Positions 12,294-24,482 are shown, numbered from the stretch's first letter. The stretch is 64,000 nt of DNA from Tubiluchus corallicola (GCA_030141605.1 JAQGDQ010000070.1:286001-350000), one strand, 5' to 3'. Notes: a model not told the origin generated them from the letters alone. A program made the numbers and translations.

Positions 12294-13730
12294 TTGTCAC
12301 ATTGCATGCTTTTAGTTTCACGTTTGTTGTGTTTTGTTGCAGGTTTAGGTTGTAAATGGCACACTAAAAATCAAACGAAAATGGAAACCAATACGAATCT
12401 GAATCCCAATGATGTACGAAGCCCCTACTTCATGCCCAATAGAGGACTTTCTACAGGAGCCATGATGTCAATGATAGTGTCATTGGGAGCTCTTACGCTT
12501 CTCACTATTCTTGGTAATTTGTTAGTAATAGGCGCCTACATTTTGGATAAAAGACTGCACAAATTTAACAGTTTATTTATTGTGAGTTTGGCCGTCGCCG
12601 ATGGCATTGTGGGATTGTTGGTGATGCCGCTCAGTCTAGCATACGAGGTCACTGGACGATGGATTTTTGGAGACGTCTTGTGCGAATTCTGGCAGTTACT
12701 TGATGCTGTGTGCTGTTCTAGTTCAATACTTAATCTTTGCGTAATAAGTGTTACTCGTTATTGGTCGATAACGAAGCCATTAGATTATATTACCCATATG
12801 CAGACAAACACTCGTGCTGCTATGCTCATTGGTTCTGCTTGGACGATTTCCATTATTTTGAATTTACCCCTATCGCTGGGTTGGCAGCAAGAAAAGACCT
12901 ACTCTCCTTATCAGTGCCAAATAGTTAAGGAGGGAAGTTACGTGGTGTATACCGCTTTCGCAACGTATTTTATCCCCCTAGGAATGATGCTATATGTTTC
13001 CGGGAAGATATACTTGGCGGTTAGCAAACGTTATCACAAAACAAGGAATAGGAAAGTAGCACCTTTTCAAGACGAGCACGCCAGTTTAGACGTGACGGTT
13101 GGTGACGAGTTTGAATTGCATCAAAAGAAGTTCAATGAAAGTAAACTAGATGTAACGAAGCAAACAGTAGGTTCGATTTACGTGACTGAAATGCCTACAA
13201 ACGTTGCAAGTGTTTCAAGGGGGCAAACGAGTCAGGTTGCTTCAGTTCCTCAAGACAATATCACCTCCAGTTTTGCTGCAAATACCAAAACACTAGTTAA
13301 TGATCCGTCGCCTTTACAAAGCCTGTCAGCAGCAAAACCGCCATTCGTGGTGGATGGAAATGATCGAGGATGTCTTCCCAAAAAACCGCGGCCTGATAAA
13401 AAGTCTACAGAACTCACGTTATGGACAAACAGCGACGCTAGAAGGGTTGAAAACAGAAAAGCTGTGAGGACCATACTGGTGCTAATAATCACATTTTTTC
13501 TGTGCTGGACGCCATTTTACATTTTGTATTTCATCAAACCATTTTGCTCAGTTTGTAATCACGCGCCACCTTCTGTAATAACTGTTGTTGTTTGGCTGGG
13601 TTATGCAAATTCGGCCATTAATCCTATTTTGTACGCGTATTTAAATCCGCCATTTAAAAACGCTTTTTACAAAGTTTTAACAGTGATATCGTGCAAAAGT
13701 AATCTTCCTTTGCGACGATTTACACAATAA
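12294..13730 (+). CDS. Rhodopsin-class aminergic-type GPCR
   Basis: A seven-transmembrane receptor at the plasma membrane, probably for a biogenic amine. Numbering from the Met at 12294: TM1 has GNLLVI (N75), TM2 has SLAVADGIVGLLVMP (D103). TM3 carries the amine-anchoring Asp (D137, position 3.32) in LLDAVCCSSSILNLCVISV, followed by TRY instead of DRY (T154). The conserved disulfide cysteines are C130 and C208. TM4 has W183, TM6 has FFLCWTPFYILYF, TM7 has WLGYANSAINPILYAYLN, and a short C-tail contains Cys. The third intracellular loop is long (about 180 residues) and basic at both ends. A pyrimidine tract ending in CAG at 12340-12342 looks like a splice acceptor, so the first 16 residues may be intronic. 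ATG at 12381 (AAAATGG) is the more likely start, giving 449 aa. Octopamine, serotonin and trace-amine types cannot be separated by eye. Confidence 0.93.
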   Translation: MSHCMLLVSRLLCFVAGLGCKWHTKNQTKMETNTNLNPNDVRSPYFMPNRGLSTGAMMSMIVSLGALTLLTILGNLLVIGAYILDKRLHKFNSLFIVSLAVADGIVGLLVMPLSLAYEVTGRWIFGDVLCEFWQLLDAVCCSSSILNLCVISVTRYWSITKPLDYITHMQTNTRAAMLIGSAWTISIILNLPLSLGWQQEKTYSPYQCQIVKEGSYVVYTAFATYFIPLGMMLYVSGKIYLAVSKRYHKTRNRKVAPFQDEHASLDVTVGDEFELHQKKFNESKLDVTKQTVGSIYVTEMPTNVASVSRGQTSQVASVPQDNITSSFAANTKTLVNDPSPLQSLSAAKPPFVVDGNDRGCLPKKPRPDKKSTELTLWTNSDARRVENRKAVRTILVLIITFFLCWTPFYILYFIKPFCSVCNHAPPSVITVVVWLGYANSAINPILYAYLNPPFKNAFYKVLTVISCKSNLPLRRFTQ

Positions 13731-13833
13731 ACTGACTTCCAGTGTTCCAAGTTTCGTAACAGTAGTTTTTTTCACATGTGCGAATTTTTGTTCATCAACT
13801 TCCGCAGCTTCGTTGTTGTAAGATTCATTGTAC

Positions 13834-13839
13834 AATAAA
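13834..13839 (+). terminator. Poly(A) signal AATAAA of the GPCR gene
   Basis: The first AATAAA after the GPCR stop, about 105 nt downstream. It implies a short 3' UTR. Confidence 0.5.
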
Positions 13840-13849
13840 AGGGTATTTA

Positions 13850-14700
13850 TATAACATTATGTAACAAATTGCAAAATCCGTCTTTATCTAACAAATTTTA
13901 TTTTATTGCGTAACAAACTGTAACAATTTTTGCGTCATTATGTAAAATCTTTAATAACAAATCAACATAGGGTTAATGATGTAACGATGCTGCGCCATTA
14001 CTTAGTAATGAATATGTAACAAAGCAACGTAGGATTGGTCTGTGGTTGTGTGATGTCACGGTCGGTCTTAAGTATTGGACTGGGTCGCTTTCTTTTTGTT
14101 ATAGATGTGTACCTTTTTAGCCCATATACTGGCTTGAAAAGGCGGACCAATGCTTACATCATTGTGAGAAACTGGACAATGAACTCCATCCTTCTCTTCA
14201 GGGTTGGGAATTGCTGGCAGTCTGGCAATGGTTGTGGAAAAATGGGCAGTTCTGTTTACCACAACCTTTGATGATCCGTGTAATCCAACACGAACAGTTC
14301 AGTTCAGATCCAACAATTATTCACCTTGTGCCTTCTTATGTAACATCAAAACGCAGTATCAGAATCAAAAATTGTAGTAGAAATGTATGCAATATACTTA
14401 GCTCTGAAAATTCAGAGCTGAGGCAGATACATCTCATGATCCCAGCTAGATCAGTCAGAGAGACCAGATAAGACTAAGCTGGAGCCAGACCGCATCTACA
14501 AGAGAAAGAAATTGACCCAGGCCAATAATTAGACAACATCCATGCCGTGACAAGATCCAAACACGGCTACGATCAACCTTACGTTAGCCTGTTACATAAT
14601 GCATGTATTTGTTAAATAATGATTGTTACATTTATACAGTGTTTTTGTTACATCAAATTACGTTTTTATGTTAAACAATGAACCTTAACAATTGTTTAAA
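13850..14700. repeat. Inverted clusters of GTAACA / TGTTAC, possible foldback element
   Basis: From 13854 to 14030 the motif GTAACA recurs (for example ATTATGTAACAAA, GCGTAACAAACTGTAACA). From 14588 to 14660 the complement TGTTAC recurs (CTGTTACATAATG, ATTGTTACA, TTTGTTACATC). CATTATGTAACA on the left is an exact reverse complement of TGTTACATAATG on the right. About 550 bases lie between, with no recognisable gene. The arrangement resembles subterminal repeats of a nonautonomous DNA transposon, but clean ends and a target duplication were not found. Confidence 0.35.
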
Positions 14701-15806
14701 TCCGCAAAATACTGAACATTATATACGAAGAATGTTGTGGCGGTAATGGAAAAACCGCCTATCAAAACAGTAGAAAGCATTGCCATATATTTGATCAGCT
14801 TTACTACAAATCAGGCAGGTAAAGATTGTTTGCTACCCTGCTTTTCTTGATAATTAAACTTTGGAACAACCCGAAGTCTAGTGCAGTGATTATTCAGATA
14901 GAAATAATTCTCTTATTTTGCTTCTGTGGATCGGCTTTATCAACAACTAAGTGACTTAACATCCAGGGTTGGTTTTTGAAACGCCTAGAAGTTTTTGAAA
15001 ACCTGGTTTTCTTTTTTGCAAGATGTATTTAGCCAACGTATGAACTTCAAACAATTGTAGATTTGTGCATTCTTGTAACAACTAGCGTTGATTAATTATA
15101 ATCATATATATTAAAACTGTCTGCCCGAGGTGACCTGCAGCCGCATAAGTTAAAAAGTACCTCAAGAAAAAGTGGAAAAAGAGAAAGAGAGGGGTGGATT
15201 AAGAAGAAGAAAGGGAATAAAGCGACAGGAAACCAGAGGAAGTTCACTTCAGATGAAGCAAAAAACATACCTCATCGTCTGGATCAGCATGCAAGTCCTA
15301 ATGGTGCGCTTGGTGTCATGATGGGTGCTCAGAGACAAGCTCGACATCAGCATTGGTGCAAATGCTCCGGTGTCAAGGTTGATACAGAAAGTCACTTATA
15401 ATCGTGAGCTCAATGACGAGATTTGTACGTAGATAGACAGACAGATATTTTATTTCTGAAAATCAAAATTTCCAACACGAAAATTACAAACTCGACGCAT
15501 ACCCGATCGTTTTATCAGCAGGCAGCGCTCGGGTAATGATTTCCAGATCATATTAACAATTTGACTCAACATAGCTGCACAAGATATATACACAGATATA
15601 CAAATTTAGTTGTAAACTCTATGAAGCGAAAAACAATTTACTAAGGATATGTACACATGTGATAAACTATTATTTTACCTATACGGTAATCACAGTGATG
15701 CGGTTATATGTCCGCTAACAAAGCTATACTATTTAATTCAAAAATCTATGTATACAGTCGTAATATATACTGGTAAGCTCGGTTTGGGGATCGGTACATA
15801 AGATTT
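14700..15806. other. Intergenic; possible LINE 3' tail at about 15435
   Basis: No gene is seen. At 15430-15470 TAGATAGACAGACAGATATTTTATTTC reads on the minus strand as an AATAAA-containing terminus followed by a short tetranucleotide tail, as in many non-LTR elements. The coding part is not visible. Confidence 0.35.
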
Positions 15807-15980
15807 CGTAACCAGATTTTTTAATCGGAAGGAAAACGAAAAAAATCTGGTTAATACCAGATTCTCTGCCATCCGATCTGATCTGGTTATAACCAGATTC
15901 TCTGCCATCCGATCTGGTTATAACCAGATTCTCTGCCATCCTGCGAGAAAAAATCTGCTTAGAACCAGATTTTTTATAAT
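15807..15980. repeat. Tandem palindrome cluster (ATCTGGTTATAACCAGAT)
   Basis: An 18-base perfect palindrome ATCTGGTTATAACCAGAT occurs at 15881-15898 and 15912-15929, exactly 31 bases apart and each followed by TCTCTGCCATCC. A near-perfect version stands at 15845-15862 and a weaker one (AATCTGCTTAGAACCAGATT) at about 15952-15971. CCAGATTTTTTAATCGG on the left side adds another half-site. It could be a binding-site array, a recombination-prone hairpin cluster, or the end of a DNA transposon. Confidence 0.9.
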
Positions 15981-16988
15981 CAGAACATCGGATATCATGG
16001 CCCTAATATGCTTACGTTGTAATTCATCTGGGTGGACAATTTAATTTCCGTCTTTCGTTGTTTTAAATTAAATCTAACTAAATTAAAATTAAACTAAATC
16101 CAGATGACGACAATTTCCGCCTTTCGAACGAGACTAATTATCAGCTAAGAATTGCAAACTTGTGGGAATCATCGGACTAATTTTGCCTGTCTCGCCATTA
16201 ACGTAAGAATGATACTAAACGCGGATTGTGTAGACATAGACAATCACGATTCATTCTGATACTGACAGAAACTTTAATGATCGTGGCTTAAACTATGTCA
16301 TGGTGGTAAAGCAATTACATATTGTTGCAAGGCATTAATTGTAAAGGTAGTAATGATATAGTATCAGTGTTTTTTTTTACTGACAATTAATTTGAAATAA
16401 TAATTAAGATTTGTCTAGGAGGTTGATTGCTTAATTTGTAATATTACGCTTATCTGAATTATGCTTTTTGTTGACAGTGTTTTATTCAAAACTGGGTAAA
16501 CTGCATTTAGCAATGAATTGAGCTTCGTGTAAGCAGTGTAAGAAGATCTTCAAGGTAGCCTGCTCGCTTTTCCTTCTCGGAGGTCTTATGTTCAATTCCA
16601 AGGCTAAATCCTACCGAAGGCCTAAAGGATAGTATGGCTTAATTTATTGATGTTTGCCTATTGTTAGTATTATTAGAGATTCATTTAGTATTGTTTAGCA
16701 TAACTCCTTAATGTTTAATCTATTTAATCTGAATTTAGAAAATTGAAAACTCGGTTTTGATAATTTACTTTGACAGCGAAGAGGCCGAACAGTAACTTTT
16801 TATTTGCGTCTCTGATGAAAATATTAACCTCTTTGATAAGCCATTTATGTTTATTGTTTATATGGAAATTCTCACAGTAATTCTCCTTGTAATTCATTTT
16901 TCACAACTCATTCAACGTAATCAGAATGTAATGTTTTAATTCAGTAATTTGAATGCATAATTGAACTACTTTTCACAAGTTTCTGGTG
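15981..16988. other. Intergenic, nothing recognised
   Basis: AT-rich sequence without plausible coding frames. Confidence 0.5.
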
Positions 16989-18688
16989 TTATTTGGCACT
17001 TAAAAAACCCCAAAAAACTGTGCATAGCAAAAAATAATACAAAATACAGTATACAGGTGTACTCAACCTCAAAACGTGCGGCCTTCGTGCTGTAAATTCC
17101 AAACGGTACGGGTTTTGACACCTAAACGTCATCAGCTGGGACACACACGAAACACATTCTCCTTCGTCCTTGTCTTTCTGCTTCTCCTCCTCTTTTGCTT
17201 TCTTCTTTGCAGATATTCGGACAAGGACGTCTTCCAGCTCGTATGGGATACCTTCATTTGGGCAAAAAAGGCATCCACGCTGACACCGATGGCGTGTGTC
17301 AGCAGTCCGTTCCAAGCCACATTTCTTGCAACAGTTGAAAGCCTTCAGGCGCTTGTACTTCGGAGCTTGCACCTCTTCTAGCATGCGACGATGGCGAAGA
17401 TGAGCCTCACCAGCTGTATTCGGAGGTAGAACGTAGGTGCACCTTTCCCGGTAGGTGCATCGGGAAGCTGACGCGCCGGTGGAAGTGGACCCTGTACAAG
17501 TGTGTCCTGCTCTTTCGCTCTCATTTTCTTGTTGAACCTGCAAGGACAATATACAGTGTTACAATAATATAGTGTATACAAATGCAGTGTAAGTCACAGT
17601 TTTTAAACAGCTGCAGCGTGGTGTGGGCCTTCGACGACCACACAGCCCGGATGGATAACGCACAGCTTCAGGCAGATGGCTTCAACTAGCCTGCTTGCAC
17701 TTGGCACCAACAAAGCACCTAGAGAATAAAAAACACAAATATTCAATCACATGAAATAATTGACACAAAATACAACTCTCCTGTCCAGGTACAACTTGAG
17801 ATTTGGATCGTGCAAAGCGGCCCTTCGTCAGCTGGGGCTTATGCCGTGGTGGATAATCAATCCGCCTCTTGTCCACATCATGGAGGTCGTTCCACAGTGT
17901 AATAATGGTTGTCACCTGGGACTTTTATCGCAACGAGGCAGACTCTCCTCCTTCACCGAAGAACTGATCAAGCTCATCTTTAATCGATGCTAGTATTTGA
18001 TCTTCAGCTTCACACACACGTTCAGCTTCAAACGAAGGTGGCTTCAAGACGGTGGTTTGCGAGGTATTCTACGCCTATCAGCTCACCTAAAAAAAAATAA
18101 AATAATAATAGTCAGACAATAATAAAAATTTTTTTATCAGGCACAATAATGTTAAACTGAACATTTTGCACAAATTAAAGTAATGCGATATTACAAACCT
18201 GTGTATCCAAAAACCTTCCTGTTCAGTTCATTCAGTGTCTGCTTCAACTCACCGCTGAAAGTCCGTTGAGAAATTTTCGTGGTGGTACTAACTGAAGCAG
18301 CAGCCCTATCCTCATTCCATCTGACAATACCCTCCAACAGGTAGGCTTGGAAGTGCGTTTGATTTGCACTTGTTCCTGAAATTGCAATATATAGAAATTA
18401 ATACTAAATACCAAAAAGAAGAAGTCCTGGAAAAAAGCATATTATAATAGTGCTAAACCAAGAAATTCGTGTCATTTATCACAAAAGCATTTGAATTAAT
18501 ACCTGGGATGAAGTTGACAATATGGCTATGAAAAGACTCCAAAGATACTGAGCCACGTGCACATCTGTATACTGGCAGGATAACATCTCCTTTTTTCAAT
18601 TGCCTGTCTGAGTGTAGATGTGGCGGATCTTGGTTCGCCTCGCTGTAACGTCTCATCAGTCCAGTAGCCATCTTCATCAATCCAGCTT
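16989..18688 (-). pseudogene. Transposon-derived multi-exon gene (YPPRH / FQAYLLEG family), decayed
   Basis: Five exons can be joined on the minus strand by GT-AG borders: 18688-18503, 18375-18199, 18086-17774, 17718 to about 17600, and 17537 to 16989. Exons 1 and 2 give GSVSLESFHSHIVNFIPG, TSANQTHFQAYLLEGIVRWN and EDRAAA. Exons 3 and 4 give TTIITLWNDLHDVDKRR, YPPRHKPQLTKGRF and PSASRLVEAICLKLC. Exon 5 has a Cys/His cluster, CCKKCGLERTADTRHRCQRG then CLFCP. From general knowledge this combination marks a large family of uncharacterised, probably transposon-encoded proteins in cnidarians, lancelets, echinoderms and fish. Exon 3 contains an in-frame TGA with a frame change and a later TAA, and no start exon was found upstream, so this is probably a relic. 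Function unknown; relation to KDZ-type transposases is a guess. Confidence 0.65.
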
Positions 18689-19036
18689 CTGAAAATAGAA
18701 ACTTCGAAAAAAATGAAACAACTTGAATGTAAACTTTCTGAAATATCAACAGACGATATGTCAGTATAAAATAACAAATAACAGTATAAAATATCAACAG
18801 TATAACAAGACTAGATTATGTCAACAAGATGAAACAACAGTGCAATAAATGAGCAAATAAGCAGCTAAAATCGCAGCGAAAACTAGCAGAGATTCTCCTA
18901 GCAGGAGAAAAATGATGAAATGTGCTCAAAATCACGCCCTTTTATGCAGCAAACTCGTGGGAAAGAGTCGCTAAGGAGTAGCAAAGAGTCGGTAATGTCC
19001 AATCAGAAGGTGGCTCATCAATTTGTATCTCCCAAA

Positions 19037-19132
19037 CCGACTCTCTGGTACTAGGCTAGCTCGACAAACTGACTCTCTGGTACTAGGCTAGCTCGACAAA
19101 CTGACTCTCTGGTACTAGGCTAGCTCAACATG
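19037..19132. repeat. 3 x 32-bp tandem repeat
   Basis: Three head-to-tail units of 32 bases (CTGACTCTCTGGTACTAGGC plus TAGCTCGACAAA) occupy 19037-19068, 19069-19100 and 19101-19132, with only end-unit changes. The high identity indicates recent expansion. They lie about 350 bp upstream of the transposon-derived gene. Confidence 0.95.
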
Positions 19133-21178
19133 ACTTCAATGTTTGCATTGTTTTTGCTCTATTATTTCACTTGTTAATTATGACCTAGTAAGCGCAGTTT
19201 GACTTGTCTGTGCATTGAGTTTGAATGCATTTCTGAATACGTAATCTTTATTACAATCTAAGACAATAATAATTACAAAAAAGTATAAGATATAAAAGCA
19301 GAATAAACCGTATATACATTCGTATAAACTATAGATTTAGATTTAAGTTTATTTTAGCATATAAAATGCGATATACAAGATAAAAGGTAAACAATTACAG
19401 TATGGACTAGGACATATTAAAATTAAAACTATGACATATTAAAACTTTACTGGGATTCACATAATAGTATTGTACGATTGCAGTACTAATGGCATATCAC
19501 TAGCCTGCACTAATAATAGAATACACTGTTAAAAGTTTTACATTTAAAAGACTAATTAAAGGATTCCAGATAAAGTCACAGAAGGCCGAGGCTACTTACA
19601 GGTGCCTGTTAAAAGGTAGTAAGGTTTACATTTTTCACACATTTTTTATAACGTTTGCTTTTTTGAACACGGACCAAGAATTTCCTTAAGCATCAGCAAA
19701 CTACAACTTAAAGTTGATGTGAAAGAGAAACTAGTTACGAAATCCAGTGGTGTCATTACTGCAATTTAACTTTTCCACTCGTGAATGAATTTTTTTTAAA
19801 CGGGAAAGTCAACAGGGAACAACTTCATACACGCCAACAGACTCTGATTGTTGATTTCAAATCTCAATTAGAAAAAAAAGTTTAGAAACAATTAAGTCTA
19901 AGTTTCTAAAGCAGTAAAATCTGTATCAAAAAAGTCTATGCATGGCAAAACAGTGGAATTACGAACTGGTGCTTGTTTTGTTCAAAAACTCGTTTAATCA
20001 ACTACATCCATTTTTTGGATTGGGGACACTTACAAGTCTTCAAACTTTTCTGGCTACCGGACATCCACATTACGAGTGTCCCAAGCACAACTTTTCACCA
20101 TTCTATGCCTCTCTCGCAGATAACTAAATTTTACCTTCACAAGCTTGGACGGCAAGAAAGAAACATTAAAAATAATCATGCATTCTCGATGTAAATTTCG
20201 TATACGCCTCACTCACTGCAAATACCACTCAGTTTGGGAGCAAGTCTCAGTTTGGGAGCAAGTCTCCAGGCCCCAGCCGGGACTAACCGTTAGAGCAGCT
20301 GATTGACTGACGTTGTGCGATTGAGTATTGAGATAACTAATTAATAAATCAACAGTGAGTGTTATAAATGTACCAGATATTAACTAATAGACGCATTGGT
20401 ATACTGAAAAATAAACAACAGGTATGAAGTTATCCAGGCCAATTTACAAGCCTTAAAAAGGCACTCACCAGAGACAAAGTTAAATTATAAGAGCGACGCC
20501 ACTGGGTTTCGCAAGTAGCTTTTCTTACACACAAGCTTTAAGTTGCAGTTTGCTGCAGGTGAAGGCTTAAAAAGACTTAAACTTCTGTACACAGTTTAAC
20601 ATAATCGTAGTACGATTCAAATTTTCAGCATACTTATAACTAATCACTCTTAGTTCTCTTTACTTGCAGATTTTTTTTGTAAAAATATTAATAGCACAGA
20701 TTATACTAATATTGTCGTACATTCATTAATCCTTCTCTGATTGTGACGCAATAAGAAATAAATGAAATACTTATGAAAATTTGACCTAGGCCTTGTCGTA
20801 GTTGTGTAGCTAGTTAACCGTGTTTTTTACTATGACGACTCTGCAAATAGTAGTAACTACACTTTATATAGAACTCAAGTAATTATTTTATACCTGATAT
20901 GGTGCATTAATATACTGTAAAATGATTCTTACAACAGCAGGACTAATAGACGAGGACAATTATCTACCTAGAGAGTCCACCTGATGTCTGCACGCATAAT
21001 AATGGTTGCCGGCTTGTAATTTTTCTAGAATATGGCTTGGTTTCGTGGTGTGAGCCTATCACCTGCCTCGGCACGAGTTTTATGAATATTACAATAAGTG
21101 TGTTATTTATCATTTATGGCGATTAGCTTCTCTGTAGAGATATTTTAATGCAGTCGAAACAATTATGAGCACTGACTC
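19133..21178. other. Intergenic with dispersed repeat copy
   Basis: No gene is seen. 19557-19660 resembles 63187-63290 (both contain AAGGCTA/GAGGCTA, GGTGCCTGTTAAAAG and a TTACATTTT stretch). 20230-20265 is an 18-base unit CAGTTTGGGAGCAAGTCT repeated twice in tandem. Open frames at 19942-20194 have no family-like features. Confidence 0.5.
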
Positions 21179-21387
21179 AAGTGGCGTTTATGTGGCATCC
21201 GGAATGCGTTGCGCGTTATTCACCAGCGGAATAGCTGCGGAAAAAATCAATAGGAAATAGCTGCAGAAAAAATAACGCATAACGCAGGCTTGATAAACGG
21301 GTGCATTGAAAACAATATAAACCGATTTTATCTACTCCTTACTCCCCATAACGTATATGCATTCCGAATACTACATAAACGTCACTT
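21179..21387. mobile_element. MITE copy 1 (about 209 bp) with terminal inverted repeats
   Basis: The ends AAGTGGCGTTTATGTGGCAT and (reverse complement of the right end) AAGTGACGTTTATGTAGTAT form a terminal inverted repeat of about 28 bases. The interior (GGAATAGCTGCGG, ATCAATAGGAAATAGCTG, AACGCATAACGCAGG, AACAATATAAACCGATTTTA) is shared with 45337-45548. There is no coding capacity. It is a nonautonomous DNA transposon of undetermined superfamily, because no clear target-site duplication is visible. Confidence 0.85.
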
Positions 21388-24340
21388 CAGTCAGTGAAAC
21401 AAGAGAAAATTGTATTAGGCTTGCCAGGAATATCGTACTTACGATTCATTACGAAGCACGCTTCGTAAATTTATACAAAATGAACTATTAAAATCACAAA
21501 ACATTTCATACATTGCGTAAAACATACTAATTTAGAAACTAGACGTTTCGCCTGTTTTATCCAGGCATTATAAATGGCTACTGGTGAAATATTTTGCATG
21601 AGCTTATACAATTAGCAAGGTGCTCTAGCGATATATTGCACAGGTTCACTTTCAATTATGAATTATTTGAACAAATCAATTTTAAACACACAGGTTACTT
21701 CGATTCCATTAACTTTGTTCAAATAACTCGCTCTATTGAAAGTGATTCTGTGGAGTACATACTGCTACAGCAACTTCACAGCAACTTGACGCTACTTATA
21801 TATGCTTATGCAAAACATTTTCAGCATCCACCATGGATAATGCACGGAGAAAACAGGCAAAACGTCTGTTTTAAATTAGCATAGTTTACATAATATTATA
21901 CAGAATTTATATTTGTAAGATTTTAACGAAATTTGCTTTTTTGCAACAAAGAAGCTATTTCGTTTAATTACGATTCCTGCGTACTGCGATTCCAAGTAGT
22001 AACCAAGGGATATTATATGCAGCTAAGTTTATAAAGCAAGATAAGTTAAGTTCATGTTAATTACGCAATTAACCTGACAGGATAAAGTCAAACAACAAAT
22101 GAAGCAACGTCTTTTTGTAGTAAAGATAACCAACGAAAAGAACAATGCCGTTGAAATTTTATTCTGTCATCAAAGGGCTTTTAAAAACTTAAAATTTTAA
22201 TTCGTAGCAGTTAATTTAGTTCATTTCATTATTGTTTATATAAAAAATATCATCAAATAGTAATATAAACACTGTTAAATATTGGCACTTTTAACATCAT
22301 GCACTATTACGCACTAACAAATAATATGCGCATAACGAGAAATGACGAAGGAAAATGAGGTTCTAGTTTAAACTTTATTTATTTACAGTGGATTTACAAA
22401 ACAGGCTGCGTCTGATACAGGTATCTCCACGGTGCAAGTGCTGAGTGCAAAGTGCTAATAAAAGAATAATGGCCCTCACGTCTAATAATTTTCACACTCG
22501 ATTCGATAAAACAATTGACTCAATTACAATCAGCAGATGGTGATTAAACTTACAGTATAACAACAGTAATAGTAAAAATACATTTACAAAGCAAGTTGGC
22601 TAGTTAATCATTTAACAGTAAAATCTAAATGAGGTTCTAAATTGATACTTATAAATATCCTTCCCTCCCTGTATCTTTGTATAATACATATATTTGCATA
22701 TTCTACACTGTATAATTACAGAATTTCTACAGTGTTTGTGCAAGGGAATGATCTAGACGAATTTCATTTTTTTTTTCATTTCCTCTTACTCTAACTGAAA
22801 TGAAGCACTTACTTCATTTAATTGTGTCACACATGAAAAGTGACTAATGATGCCAGCACGTGGAGAATTTTTATCGTGTGTCAGATAAAGATCACGATAA
22901 AAGAATTTAGATTGCTTTTAGGCTAAAAAATCGTTTAATGCGTATATCGCGCCTGATCGATGCCGAATGTACCGAATTTGCAAAGGAAACCTTCTCACAA
23001 TCATCATGATATCTGGTTGGGTAAATAAAATAAAAAAATGTATGAAACTTTTTTAACAATACGCGGAATCTTTTAACAGGGTAATTTATAGCAACCGTTC
23101 CCATATAAACCATTTCTGACAGGAAGTCAAGCTTGTCACGGCACGTATAGCCACAATAGTCTTTCTTCATTAACAGTTGCTAGTAAATTTATGTGCGCGC
23201 ACTGATTAATTTGACCATGAAAGTATTCATTTGCCAAGATTATCAATATTGTGCACCTACATTCAGTAAACACTCATCCAATATAATCTTAATGCAGCGC
23301 TGCTATTGTTATTATTATTTACTTAGTGTAAAGATGTATGCTTTTATTATACGCAAGCTACTATGACAAATAATCATCGTAATCTTTCATCGGTCGCATT
23401 TATGCTGAAACACCGAGGAAGCCATGAATATTTTTATTATGTACAGGGATTAATTTTCAAGCTAGTCATTAATTATGGAACAAATCATGTTCCAGAAGCA
23501 ATAATCCTAGGCATAATCTTGCGTCTAATTACTTATCTATGCTTCCTAATTAATGACAGTAAATCCTTTATTATTAACATAGATGGTATAACATCAACAA
23601 GGAGGTTTTATACCCATTGTTGTAATGACCGAAACTGTCTAGACTGCTGAATTATGAATCAATTATCTATTTTTGGCTTCTTGTTTACGAAAAACTCCAT
23701 AAAGTCGTCTATTTTGTCGTGATGCAGGTCTAGTTTCCATGCATGCAACATAAAAAAACTTTGTTATTTTCTTAATGTGAGACTATTATTTCGTACTAAA
23801 TTTTCGAAAAAATGGACTCTATGACAACCGTAAAATTTGTATCTGTTAACAGCTAGCTTATTATCATCATTTCAGGGTCTGTAAGCAAAGACTGTATAGA
23901 ATGTTCGCCCATTAACACCATTTCTTTAGAGTAGAAAGCAACGATTATGTAGAATGTTCGCGTGTTATTGATCATCAGTGCATGCATTTGTCATTTCATG
24001 CAGACTCAACGTTGTGCAAAACGTTTTTGTTGTTGCTACTATTTTGTGGCATGGTGTGGGTGGTGTCGTATGGTGTAAGTAGAGGGTGACTTTAGTATTG
24101 TAACGTCACAATAGAACCATATTGTAGAAAAATAGTTAAATGACCAAAAGAAACCAACGAAGGGACATCATCTGAAACAGCATGCTACAAAAAAAAGTAC
24201 AAACAAAACATACCTGAGTGCGTACGTGCACAAGCGAGTAACCCAACGCTTCGCATTCTGGACTAGTTTTTAGCACAGTGTACTCGTGCCTATTCGGAAT
24301 CTGGTGTCAAGTTTATAGACTAACCATGCATTAATAACTA
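21388..24340. other. Intergenic, no gene seen
   Basis: AT-rich. Frames at 21594-21884, 22907-23170 and 23363-23650 are open for about 90 codons each but show no family motifs or splice context. Sequence at 22370-22480 (CTTTATTTATTTACAGTGG onward) could be a minus-strand retroelement 3' end. Confidence 0.45.
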
Positions 24341-24372
24341 AAATAATAATAAAAATAATAATAATAATAATG

Positions 24373-24469
<97 letters not shown>

Positions 24470-24482
24470 CAATAATAATAAT
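24341..24482. repeat. (AAT)n microsatellite
   Basis: About 45 AAT units, nearly pure, followed by (AAC/GAC) and (GAG/AAG) triplets to 24525. Confidence 0.97.

Noticed and set aside
16555-16625. tRNA-like sequence with GTTCAATTCC
   Set aside because: No pairing arms could be drawn and box A is poor.
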